Below are positions 23,341 to 33,844 of a stretch of 64,000 nt of DNA, piece after piece. The stretch is taken from NCBI GenBank assembly GCA_024036415.1, contig JAMWET010004109.1, positions 28,501 to 92,500 on the forward strand, read 5' to 3'. Numbering within the stretch: position 1 is the first letter of the stretch; each line of letters starts with the position of its first letter. A model generated the notes under the pieces. It was not told the DNA's origin and searched no databases. It saw only the letters and a list, made by a program, of their open reading frames with translations. The DNA is from Prochilodus magdalenae (lineage: Eukaryota; Chordata; Actinopteri; Characiformes; Prochilodontidae). The position numbers and the translations under genes are program-made.

Positions 23341-24325
23341 AGGTACAGCGATAAGCATAGCAATAGAATATTAGTCCTGGGATCTCTTAACCAGGTCCAC
23401 CATAAACTAGCCACAACTTGCCGATGTTAACATGCTGTGAGGGTGCCGTAGAGTAAACCACAGCAACGCCAACCACCAAACTTATCTTGGTCCTCCATTA
23501 CTGCAGTATATGTGCACACGTCACAGACAGCCTCGCCGAGTGATAAGGTCCGTGGCCCTCTCGTTGCATCAGCGAGTCTGGCGGCTAGTTGTGACGGGAG
23601 CTTGAGAGCTCAGGAAGTGACTCTGAAGTGTGTGTACGTGTGTGTGTACACAGCCCGGCGTGCGCTCGGGGCTCAGAGGCACCGGCCTCGCCTAATTCAG
23701 ATTGTCAGTTCGGGGAGCGGTGCCACTGTCAAGCCAGAGCCGTCTCTCATCATAGCCCACAATCAAACACCTGTCAGCAGGGATGAATCCACCAGCGCAG
23801 GCCTGTCGAGGAACATCCAGGCCCAGACGCCGCTTCACTGAGGCGACATGAAAGTCAAAGAGCCGCAGCCGAATCCCAGAGTGGAGAGGAGCGGTGCTAG
23901 CGCGCAGACCACGCCATGATAACCAATATCTGATTAGGTCTCTGAAATGCAAAGACCATCTTAAATATGAAGCGAGTTCCTCGGCTTCTAGCAACCTGAG
24001 TCCAGACTCAGGGCTGCAGTCATCCAGGAATTACGGGAAGATTCTGACGTCTGATGGTTTTCTACGTATGCTAATGTTCGTATACCTGGATTAGCATTAG
24101 CTCATTTATTTGAGAGAGGTTACAATGGGTGAAAAATACAGGCATCTGAGCCCAGTGACCTCACATGACCCAAAGATTCTACCTGATAAATTTATCAATT
24201 TCATATCAGTTTAATAAACCTGTCAAATTTAAATCTGTCCAATGGCAATATTTTTTTATAATTCAGGCAAATCTGTTTTAATTGTAGTTTGAACTGTGGA
24301 CGTATATAGGCTTACAGTCAGCTGT
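23341..24325. other. non-repetitive DNA
   Basis: No gene or transposon recognised. A short GTGTGTGTACA patch lies near 23636. Confidence 0.35.
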
Positions 24326-24420
24326 GAACCGCACCTAATAGCATCTGATTCCTCCACCAGCACCAACATCAGTGTTCAGACTCTTACATCAAAGAATTGG
24401 GCCAGATCAGCTGGATGCCA
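24326..24420 (-). mobile_element. family B Tc1 derivative, minus-strand fragment
   Basis: Matches the reverse complement of the family B 3' half (CCTCCACCAGCACCAA, then CATCAGTGTTCAGAC, CTTACATCA and TTGGGCCAGAT), with about 60 bases lost in the middle compared with 26443-26615. It runs directly into the 27-bp minisatellite. Confidence 0.7.
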
Positions 24421-25256
24421 CAGTTGGGCCAGAACTGGAGGATGCCACAGTTGGGCCAGATTTGGTGGATGCCATGGGTGGGCCAGATTTGGGGGATGCC
24501 ACAGTTGGGCCAGAACTGGAGGATGCCACGGTTGGGCCAGATTTGGTGGATGCCACGGTTGGGCCAGATTTGGTGGATGCCACGGGTGGGCCAGATCTGG
24601 TGGATGCCACAGTTGGGCCAGATTTGGTGGATGCCACGGGTGGGCCAGATCTGGTGGATGCCACGGTTGGGCCAGAACTGGAGGATGCCACGGTTGGGCC
24701 AGATCTGGTGGATGCCACGGTTGGGCCAGATCTGGTGGATGCCACGGTTGGGCCAGATCTGGTGGATGCCACGGTTGGGCCAGATCTGGTGGATGCCACG
24801 GTTGGGCCAGATCTGGTGGATGCCACCGTTGGGCCAGATCTGGTAGATGCCATGGTTGGGCCAAATCTGGTGGATGCCACAGTTGGGCCAGATCTGGTGA
24901 ATGCCACAGTTGTGCCAGATTTGGTGGATGCCACAATTGCCCCAGATTTTGTGGAGGCCACAGTTGGGCAAGATTTGGTGGATGCCACCGTTGGGCCAGA
25001 TTTGGTAGATGCCACAGTTGGGCCAGATTTGGTGGATGCCACGGTTGGATCAGATTTGGTGGAGGCCACAATTGGGCCAGATCTGGTGCATGCCACAGTT
25101 GGGCCAGATATGGTGGATGCCACAGTTGGGCCAGATCTGGTGGATGCCACGGTTGGCCTAGATCTGGTGGATGCCACGGTTGTCCCAGATCTGGTGGATG
25201 CCACGGTTGGCCCAGATCTGATGGATGCCACAGTTGGGCCAGATCTGGTGGAGCCA
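24397..25256. repeat. 27-bp minisatellite derived from family B
   Basis: About 32 units of TTGGGCCAGATCTGGTGGAT then GCCACGG. Twenty-three bases of the unit equal the minus strand of the family B element at the point where other copies read TTGGGCCAGATTTGGTGGAT. Variants alternate ACAGTT/ACGGTT/ACGGGT and GATTT/GATCT. Because 27 is a multiple of 3, several frames stay open (up to 368 codons plus, 294 codons minus), giving 9-residue peptides such as GCHGWARSG. These are not genes. Confidence 0.93.
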
Positions 25257-25490
25257 CAGTCTGCAGGTGTATGGAAGCAGCGTACGGTCATACGGGTCTA
25301 CCAGCAGTGGCTAAAATCCCAGTCTACAGGGAATTCTCCTCGGAACTGTGCCAGGGAAGGCATCCACCAAATCTGGCCCAACTCACCAGTTCTCTGATGT
25401 AAGAGTGTCTGAACACTGATGTGGCTACATCCAGAAACTCGTCCAGTCCATTCCAAATCCAATTAGACATGTTCTGGATGTGACCGCATG
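25257..25490 (+). mobile_element. family B Tc1 derivative, plus-strand fragment
   Basis: Starts at TCTGCAGGTGTATGGAAGC and continues through the helix-turn-helix-like region, CCAAATCTGGCCCAACTC, and the CCAGAAACTCGTCCAGTCC C-terminal region. It is inverted relative to the fragment at 24326-24420, with the minisatellite between. Confidence 0.75.
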
Positions 25491-26440
25491 ACCAGACCCG
25501 CATAAGAACTAGCCTGCTACAGATCTTTCAGCCCAACCGTGTGAAACTACGGAGAATTCCGCGCAGCCTGTTCGGCAGATATGCCAGCTTTCATTATACT
25601 CAGCTGAATCCGAGTTGAGTGGTCTGAGCCCCCACCCCTCCGCCCGGTCAGAAGTGGGAGCTGGTCAGCTCCGAGCTGCAGTAATGAGGGACGCGGGATT
25701 CCGAGCATGACTTAGCACTCTCCATATAGATGGGTTTGGCGCCGAGGCCCGATGCTGTAATTAACACTGCTCAATATTTTAGTCACACCAATCAGACGGC
25801 GAGATCAGACCTGAAGATATCACGGCTCGCACGCTTGTGTACATATCTCGCATCTAGGTCATTATGACCTTGGCATGTGTGGCTGTGTAGATTGACTGTA
25901 ATGATGTCTCAGCTGCCAGAGCAATGCAGCGGTGCGTCCCCTCAAGCCATGCGGAACGTGGGAGAGAAAAAAGAGGGGGAAAGCGTGAACGGTGGCGCGC
26001 CATTCCTCGTTATCAGCATCCGCATACACAGCGGCCTGGAGTAGATTAATTAAGCTGTAATGAACGAGCTCAAGCTCAGGGCCGTTCTGACTCACTGTGC
26101 CTCTGTACCGAGAGGCAGCGGATCATGACAGCCACCTCTGCTCCCATAATGCCTTATGGTGTACATGCAAGACTGATACCGCTTAGGGCAGGGCAATCGT
26201 ATGCGGAGATATGCTCACACTTATGAAGTTATGATTTTGATAATAGAGAGCTTCGCTGTGTATCCAGATGCTCTGATCATTTCTGAATTTGGCTACCTTC
26301 AGGGCAAATTCTACTTATTATATTCCATACGGATTTTCACCAACACCGGACGGAATGCTTACTGTCCATACTGGGCCTCTAGTTCAACTCTGAAGCGACA
26401 AGGCTAATGTAGCCATCAAACACTGGCAGTCAATAGTCAC
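25491..26440. other. non-repetitive DNA
   Basis: No gene recognised. It is complex sequence without repeats; 25540-26100 could contain regulatory sequence, but nothing in it is diagnostic. Confidence 0.35.
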
Positions 26441-26442
26441 CC

Positions 26443-26615
26443 AAATAGCCTGTCATGCCTCCACCAGCACCAATAACAGCTGTGACTGGAGTGGGCATGG
26501 ATCGGACAAGGTTCTGGATGTAGCCACATCAATGTTCAGACACTCTTACATCAGAGAAATGGTTAGCTGGGCTGGATTTGGTGGATGCCTTCCTGGTTGA
26601 TCCAGGTAGTTAACA
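26443..26615 (-). mobile_element. family B Tc1 derivative, 3' fragment
   Basis: Minus-strand match to the C-terminal part of family B: TGCCTCCACCAGCACCAATA, TGGGCATGGATCGGACAAG, ATGTAGCCACATCAATGTTC, GCTGGATTTGGTGGATGCC. The helix-turn-helix part is missing. Confidence 0.7.
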
Positions 26616-26675
26616 CAGATTTCAACAGGCTACAAATCTGGGATTGTGCAGGCCAGTACAGATGTGTCAATGCTC

Positions 26676-26770
26676 CTGAGTGTTCATCACGCCGGTCAGT
26701 CACATGTGCAGTCCTGTGAACGCCAGAACTGCCATCTTGGAATAACTGAGGTACTGGACCCAGCTAGCTC
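26676..26770 (-). repeat. dispersed repeat K, copy 2
   Basis: Shares GTTCA-CAAGCCG-like, GTCCTGTGAACG and TTGGAATA words with 4098-4258 in the same orientation. On the minus strand it encodes a related segment (KMAVLAFTGLHM) with an in-frame stop. Adjacent to a minisatellite. Confidence 0.4.
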
Positions 26771-26774
26771 CTCC

Positions 26775-27705
26775 TCTACAGCAGGACCTACAGAACCCTG
26801 TATACCCCTACAGAACCCTGTCTACTCCTACAGAGCCCTGCCTTCTCCTACAGAGCCCTGTATCCTCCTATAGAACCCTGTATACTCCTACAGAACATTG
26901 CATACTCCTACAGATCCCCCCTGTATACGCCTACAGAACCCTGTATACGCCTACTGAACCCTGTATACTCCTACAGAACCCTGCGTACTCCTACAGAACC
27001 CTGTATACCCCTACAGAACCCCGTATACTCCTACAGAACCCTGTATACCCCTACAGAGCCCTGTATACTCCTACAGAGCCCTGTATACCCCTACAGAACC
27101 CTGTATACGCCTATAGAACCCTGTCTACTCCTACAGAACCCTGTATACCCCTACAGAACCCTGTATACTCCTACAGAACCCTGTCTACTCCTACAGAGCC
27201 CTGTATACTCTTATAGAACCCTGTCTACTCCTACAGAGCCCTGTAAACCCATACAGAACCCTGTATATGCCTATAGAACCCTGTCTACTCCTACAGAACC
27301 CTGTCTATCCCTACAGAACCCTGTCTACTCCTATAGAACCCTGTCTACTCCTACAGAACCCTGTCTACTCCTACAGAACCCTGTCTACTCCTACAGAACC
27401 CTGTCTACTCCTACAGAGCCCTGTAAACCCATACAGAACCCTGTATATGCCTATAGAACCCTGTATACCCCTACAGAGCCCTGTCTACTCCTACAGAGCC
27501 CTGTGTACCCCTACAGAACCCTGTATGCCCCTACAGAGCCCTGTATACTCCTACAGAGCCCTGTGTACCCCTACAGAACCCTGTATGCCCCTACAGAGCC
27601 CTGTATACTCCTATAGAACCCTGTCTACTCCTACAGAACCCTGTATACCCCTACAGAACCCTGTCTACTCCTACAGAACCCTGTCTACTCCTACAGAACC
27701 CTGTA
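26775..27705. repeat. 20-bp minisatellite
   Basis: About 46 units of CTCCTACAGAACCCTGTATA. From about 26931 to 27700 the units stay in exact 20-base register with substitutions only; the one clear indel is near 26915. Variants are CTCC/CCCC/TGCC/CGCC, GAACC/GAGCC and TATA/TCTA/TGTA. A 169-codon frame crosses the second half and is repeat-derived. Confidence 0.95.
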
Positions 27706-27959
27706 TACTAAGGCTACCAGACAAAAGAGCAGCTTCTTCCCTCATGCCATCACCTTCATTAATAGCTGATCAGTAAAACCATCTGCTGGACCGCGACCAC
27801 TCCTGCTCAGTCCTGCTCAGTCCTGTTCGGTCCTGCTTCGTTCACATACCATACTGTATTATACCCCATCATTTCTTCCCCATACATGTAGATACATAAA
27901 CGTATGTGTATGCTGCTTGGTTGGTGTGTAGTGTCTGTACATAATGAGTACGTCTCAGC

Positions 27960-28205
27960 CTGTTAGGCGCGTTTACACCGTCACTGTCCAAAGAGAAACT
28001 ATTATCTCCAACATGGCAACTTAATTATCATGGAAGTCAATGGAACCAGACTTTCTTCCAAGCAGTTCTGGGCCAAGCTGTTGGTCTGTTCATGAAATCA
28101 TGAAATCATGAAATGCTCACACAGTGTACACTGTGTTCAAATGAAGGGGAAAGGTAAAGAAAAATGGAGATACGTGGTTTTCATTGGACAGCATTGTATA
28201 TTAAC
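27960..28205. repeat. interspersed repeat G, copy 1
   Basis: Matches 36700-36980: CTCCAACATGG, GAAGTCAATGG, ACCAGAC, CTTCCAAGC, GGGCCAAGCTGTTGGTC, AAATGGAGAT and TTTTCATTGGAC in the same order. The type is probably a non-autonomous DNA transposon. Confidence 0.55.
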
Positions 28206-28310
28206 CTCCTGAGACCCCAGCGTCCTCATATGGGGACATTACATCTCTGCTTCTTTGTACCATGATACTCTTTAAAACGTTGACCCTTTAGCCTCATATG
28301 ACACAAAGTT

Positions 28311-28425
28311 TGAGCAGGAGTGTCAGGAGTTTGAGGAGGAGTGTCAGGAGTTTGAGGAGGAGTGCTGAGTGTTTGAGGAGGAGTGTTAGGGAAGAATGTT
28401 GAGTGTTTGAGGAGGAGTGTCGAGT
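28311..28425. repeat. short G/A-rich tandem repeat
   Basis: About five units of roughly 22 bp, GGAGTGTCAGGAGTTTGAGG type. Confidence 0.8.
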
Positions 28426-28609
28426 CTGATTGGTCTGTGATTGAATAGCAGGGTTGTTGGATGGACGTGCGGGACGCAGACGAAGCCCCTCACAGCACTG
28501 GACATGAAGAAGCTCCATTGTAGGCAAACTGGTCAGCAGGAAGCCAGCGGCACGCTGCCGAGGCATCAGAGCTCACAGGATGGGCAGTATCTCAGCAGCA
28601 GACCACTTC

Positions 28610-28732
28610 AGACCAATGCTCAATTAAATCCTTACAGCAATGTTCAACATCAGTACCTGACCTCACTAATGCTCTCAATCAAATCCTCACAGCAATGTTC
28701 AGCATCAGTACCTGACCTCACTAATCAGACCC
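28610..28732. repeat. two-copy tandem duplication
   Basis: About 58 bp repeated once: CAATGCTCAATTAAATCCTT, ACAGCAATGTTCAACATCAG, TACCTGACCTCACTAAT, then the same with small changes. Confidence 0.8.
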
Positions 28733-29124
28733 CCTGTAGGTGTGTACAGGTATTTGGACAGTTAGGGAGTGGGAGTGGGAGGAGAAGGGCTCAGGAACAG
28801 GCGAGCTCACGGTGCAGATAAACGAGTGCAGGAAGAAGAACGAGAAGCTGCAGAAAAGCTCAAAGAGAGAAACAGATAACGCACATCATACATCCCCCCG
28901 ATCAGGCGGTACATCTCTCCGCTGGCGGATGAAAAGCCACCGCACGTCTTTCAGAGCGGGTGTAGATGCTGGGTCTGTTTCCCTTCTGTGAATGCTGCTC
29001 TCTTATTGAGACGTCTGATCATGCTCATACGTCCCTCCACTGCTCTCGTCTTCACCAGGAGAGCCAGTCCTTATGGAGGGAGTAGACCCGGAACACGCTC
29101 CTACATCACCGCCTGTATTCACTT

Positions 29125-29500
29125 CCCCCGATACAGAGACCATAGCTCATCTGCTGCTGCACCGTGCAGTGCTGGTCATCCTCTAGTCCAGGGGTCACAG
29201 GACGCTGCCCATAAGACACTGTCCACAGGACACTGCTGGCTAGACAGTGTTGGTTGATGGACGATTCTCGGTCCAGCTGTGACACTGAGGTGACACCGAC
29301 TCACACCAGCCCAACACACTAACACACCACCACCACGTCAGGGTCACTGCAGGGCTGAGAATGATCCACCACCCACATACTACCTGCTCTGTGGTGGTCC
29401 TGTGGGGGTCCTGACCATTGAAGAACAGGGTAATACAGTATACAGAGAAACAGATGGACTACAGTCTGGACCTGTACACCTACAGAGTGTCCTGTATGAT
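29125..29500 (+). repeat. interspersed repeat D, copy 2
   Basis: Carries both halves of the family: the ATAGCTCATCTGCTGCTGCA half and the GTGGTGGTCCTGTGGGGGTC half, down to GGAGCTGATCGGTGTAT. A middle section is lost relative to 45860-45960. Confidence 0.65.
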
Positions 29501-30840
29501 CAGGGGAGCTGATCGGTGTATCCTTCTTCTGGTTAGCTGGAGTTCGGGACAGACAGACACTTATAAAGTACTCTCATCATCAAAGGTGTGCTATGGTGGT
29601 ATCTACGTGGTTTGGTTGAACATCCAGCTTCCCAGAGCTGTCTTCGATGCGACCCAGATGCTTGGATTGTTCTGGAACTGTTCCCTGAGGCATATTTAGC
29701 TTGCATGTCAAACCTATCCACCAAGTTTCATTCTGGTCGGCTCAAACGGGACGGTTTCCTAACCTCCAGCCCCCGACGGCCCATGGCCGAACTGAGTAAA
29801 TGGAGTTTATGGATGACTACTCCATACTCCCGTCGGTTCCACATCTGAGGAACCTAAAGCACCTACAGGGTTAATAATCTGCAAGTGAGACCAGTTATCC
29901 GTGAGCTGTGGATGAGCATCACGGCATGAGCCCGATTCCCAGTCGATCCCATCCAACCCTGAAAACGTCCCGTGTGCGAGCCGAGTGAAATCCACGGCCT
30001 TCACGGCGGGACGCTACTTTGCAGTGTACGCGTTTGACCTTTGCGGATCACTCCAGTAAAACCCCGACACCGTTTCCACACTCCGGAAAGCGCAGGAGTC
30101 GATGATTCCGCTGTAATTCCGCGGCCGCCCCTCCAACGCTCGGAACTTCACGATTCATTGCTTTATTTTGTTGCTAATGCACATGTATAATTAACGTACC
30201 CGTTTCAGCCGCCCCCAGGCGTGTGTGTGTGTGTGCGGATGGGAAAATTAGAGTGTAGCCAAAGAACATATTAACATATGTCAGCCCCCTTTGGCTCCGG
30301 GCGCTTTTACGGCCCCCTCTGCTCCGCTGGCTTCACTTCACAGCTCCAGCAGTTTCATTCCAGAGGCCCGTGAACATAACCACAACACGCGAGACCGTGT
30401 TGGGCCTTCGTAATTCACATAATGGGAGTTTCGATATGCTCGTCTATCAGCACGGTTACTGGCATGCCTGCTTCCGGTTCATACGGCATCAACGGCTTGT
30501 AAACAGACTCTGCCAGAGAGGCTGCGCAGGCTGAACATGGTTCACTATGCACCGGATCTCCAGCCCCGGAGTTAATGCACTTAAGCAGGCGTATGGAACA
30601 GTGGGTGGACTGCTTTCGGTCCAAGGTTGGTGGAGTTCTCATTTTACTGGTTCTATACAGTCTATAGGGATCAATGTGGCTTTGGGAAAAACCCTCCACC
30701 ATCCAGGTGTCAACAGGTGTTCTTTGGGTTGATGCCTAAGTCCACTCCAGTTTTTTCTCCACATGTACAGCAGGTTCTCAGTGAGGAACCGAAGGTTGGG
30801 TTCTAGCTTTACTGGCAGATACAGTGAGCGTCTGGTTCAT
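29501..30840. other. non-repetitive DNA
   Basis: No gene or recognised transposon. A short (GT)n run lies near 30220-30233. Confidence 0.35.
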
Positions 30841-30844
30841 AAGA

Positions 30845-31072
30845 ACAAGGTCCAGCAGCAAACACACAGGACAACACAGCTACAGACTGGCAGAGGGCCA
30901 AACCCCCTCCCTACTGACCGTGATGAGCGCCACCTCATTCCAATGTCTCTTACCCACCGTAAGATGACCTCAAGTGACCTACAGAGAGACTGGCGAGCGG
31001 TGGCTGGGGTGAAACGCACAGCGAGCATGGTTCTAAAAACAGGCTTCTGGAGGTCATTAGTGATTTTCTAAA
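30845..31072 (+). mobile_element. Tc1-like N-terminal remnant (family J)
   Basis: The plus strand gives TDRDERHLIPMSLTHRKMTS followed by a SDLQRDW segment, which resembles the second helix-turn-helix of Tc1-type transposases. The catalytic domain is absent. It stands alone between non-repetitive sequence. Confidence 0.5.
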
Positions 31073-31439
31073 TACACAGATCTAATACAATATCTGATCT
31101 GGAGTTTGGGAGACATGGTTCCAGTAGTGTAGAGAACCAAACAGAACCAACACAAACCCAGAACCTGCACACCTAGAGACACTGATCAGTTACAGCGGGG
31201 GTCTTAGATTGTTCCAGAGCTGCAGCTTTTTCAAAAGAACCACTTGATGAGTTCACCATGTATGAACTTGAGGACGCCCCCTGTTGATTATAGTAGTATA
31301 GATGTTTAAGGAACGTCACCTAAAAGCCTGTCTGCGCTTCAGTCGGAAGTCTTTTCACTGAACTGGTAAACTCTGCCTTTAGCTACAGCACACCAGCAAG
31401 CTGCAGTTCACTACAGGATCTCTAGAACTGGGCTCATTG

Positions 31440-31720
31440 GTGTAAGTTATTTGTTTTAAACTCTTAGCGTTTAGCCCTTTAAAGACTTTTATCATTTCCT
31501 GTTTTGTAGCAGTGTCTGAACTTGGTAGAGTACATGCATTCGTTCAGTAACTGGAGGCACACACAGTGGGAGAGGGGTATAAATACACAAGGACAGGCGA
31601 GGAACACCTGGGGAGGGGAGGAGCCACTAACTAGAGACAGGTGAGGGGTGTAGCAAAAGGGCAGAGGCTGGGAGGAGCTACAAACTAAAACAAACCAAAG
31701 AAAGTCCAAGCTGGAGACAT
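31440..31720 (-). mobile_element. possible LTR fragment
   Basis: On the minus strand: GCTCCTCCCAGCCTCTGCCC, ACACCCCTCACCTGTCTC, and a TATA-like GTATTTATACCCCTC near 31583. This arrangement resembles fish retrovirus-like LTRs. No coding part or second LTR is present. Confidence 0.35.
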
Positions 31721-31864
31721 TAAGAGGGAAAGATAAACAGATAAAGATAAAAAGGGGAAGGGTGGGTGACGGGATAAGTGACCAAACACTCTTCTCCTTA
31801 TGTATGATTGCTTAGCATAATTGATTTTTTGTTCTGAAAGAATAAATGCTGCACTTATATGTGT

Positions 31865-32471
31865 GGATTACGGTGACTTCTCTGGATGTGATACTTTACT
31901 GCGACAAAAAAAAGAAACATTATGAAAAAAAAAACTAAATTACAAAAATAAAAACTAATTTTCAAACAAAAAAATCTATCAAATAAACAAAAATACAAAA
32001 GCAGAAACAATTTTTCAAGGGCGAAAAAATTAAATTACATTTCAGAAAACAAAATTACAAAAATAAAAACAGAACAGATGTGAAACACTTGGAACTCGCT
32101 GGCACACATTTACCTTTTCTTCCGTAGCTCTTTTAAAATCTCCCTCCACAGGAAAAGAAAAGCGTGCCAGCTGGATAAAAATAAGTGCCAGAAAATGGAC
32201 AAATCATGCTCTAACGTCATCACCATCCCAAACTCCACCCACTCCACCACCGCCAAACCGTTTGACTGACAAGGGTCGGCAACAAACACTTCCTGTGTGT
32301 TAGACCGCCCCTTTCCGTCAGAATTCAGAGTTGGTAAAAGTGTTTCGGCCCTGGTAAACGTGTTTCACGTTTGTTTGCTTTTAAAATCTTGTTTTTTTTA
32401 ATGTAGTTCTTATTTTTCAATTGTAAATTTATTTTTATGATTTTTTACAATTTTGTTTTTTTTCACCGTAG
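31865..32471. repeat. AT-rich foldback element
   Basis: The left arm (about 31895-32070) is A-rich with repeated ACAAAAATAAAAAC words; the right arm (about 32360-32471) is the T-rich counterpart, with TACAATTTTG and TTATTTTTC words, ending TTTTTTTTCACCGTAG. The left end reads GATTACGGTG. The arms are inverted around a non-repetitive centre. It abuts a Tc1 remnant on its right. Confidence 0.5.
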
Positions 32472-33050
32472 ATTCAGGACCACCGTTACCCTTCCCAGGA
32501 GTGGGCCACCAAGAAAGATCACTCCAAGATCCAAGTGTGTAACAGTCCCTGAGTTCACGAAGAGACCCAGGAACCTTCTAACCAACTTTCTAAAGACCTC
32601 TCTAACATGTAAACATGTTCAGGAGCCCACCATCAGGAGAACACTGAACCACAAGCTATACGTGGCAGGGCTGCAAGGAGAACCTCACGGCTCTCCGTGA
32701 GGAATAAACATCGCTGCCCATCTGCAGTTTGAGAACGATCACATGGACAAGCCAGAAGAGCTACTGGAACAATGTTCTGTGGACCCATAAGACCAAAATA
32801 GATCTTTCTGGATCATTTGAGAACCATTAAATCTGGAGAAAAGAGAACACTGCATCCCAGCATAAGAACCTTATCCCATCTGTGAAACATGGTGGTGGTA
32901 GTGTCATGGCTTGGGCCTGTTTTGCTGCTGATTGATGGAACGTATTCTGGATTATACCAGCAAACTCTGACGGAGAATACCAGGACATCCACAGTGCAAC
33001 CTGAAGTTGTTCTAATGCCTCAACAACAACAACGACAAGACTCTACTAAT
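32472..33050 (+). mobile_element. Tc1-like remnant (second lineage)
   Basis: A 5'-truncated Tc1 copy. Frame 1 gives TLPRSGPPRKITPRSK, a second HTH region and HLQFENDHMDKPEELLEQC. The first-Asp block is broken by a stop (32790) and substitutions. SVKHGGGSVMAWACFAAD follows in another frame at about 32880, then TLTENTRTS. Everything after the middle of the catalytic domain is missing. It differs from the element at 62.7 kb. Confidence 0.75.
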
Positions 33051-33840
33051 GCCTGTCAGCTCATGTGTTTAAACTCCACAGACATGAAGCTACACCCGGA
33101 TCTGAGCTGCTTCAGACAGAAGGCGAGAAGCTACGCTTGTTGTGAAGTGCATTAGCATTCCAAGAAGCTTTATTTGTACGACGGCATGCTGGCGCGTTCG
33201 CGAGTGATGTTATTGTGCCTCTGTAGGCTGCGTGTTCAGAAAGCTGGAGCAGATAGTCATGCTGGGGCCTTTCTGAGAGGACTAATGAAGAGATGAAAGG
33301 AAGCAAAGAACATTCAGCCCTGAAAAGAACCCGCGATTGCTCAACACTTGTAGCCCACAGAAGAACTTCACTGTGATGAGCCGAGGTGGGACGTAACCGT
33401 AGTCACCTCTTCGGTTATGAGGTCTGAATTCTCTCTGCTGTGCAGACATGGGAACTGCGTGTCAGACTGAATCAGCTGGCGTCATAGGAACGCTTCAGTT
33501 TGGTATCAGCTCAGACTTCCTCACCACGGTTCTATAAGGAACCACCAAGGGGTGTCTGTGCTGGGCACTGAGGACACCAAATTCCTTTATGCTGTCAGAT
33601 CTTTTATCAACTATAGTGTTCCACATATGGCTTCAGAACCCAGACCTTTCCCATATTAGCCGAGTGATTGGGTTTCTGGACGTGGGCGGTTTTTAGTCCA
33701 GAAGCAGACATCAGCGGACAGCGCCTAAACCAAACATGGTGGAACATGTTCTTCTAGTGTAGATTGGACTTCCCGCTTTGAGGGTGTATATCTCACCATC
33801 CAGAACCAGCTCTTTCAGCATCTGTGCGCAGCCCAGAGGG
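33051..33840. other. non-repetitive DNA
   Basis: No gene or transposon recognised. Confidence 0.35.
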
Positions 33841-33844
33841 ACGG

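Noticed and set aside
24397..25256. CRISPR array
   Set aside because: Units are head-to-tail with no unique spacers, and the sequence is eukaryotic. The same applies to the other arrays.
24296..25402. 368-codon frame with nine-residue repeats (GCHGWARSG) as a structural protein
   Set aside because: The repeat unit is the 27-bp minisatellite derived from a Tc1 fragment; open frames exist in at least three phases and both strands.
28441..28821. 126-codon plus-strand frame
   Set aside because: It crosses a two-copy tandem duplication and has no familiar motif.
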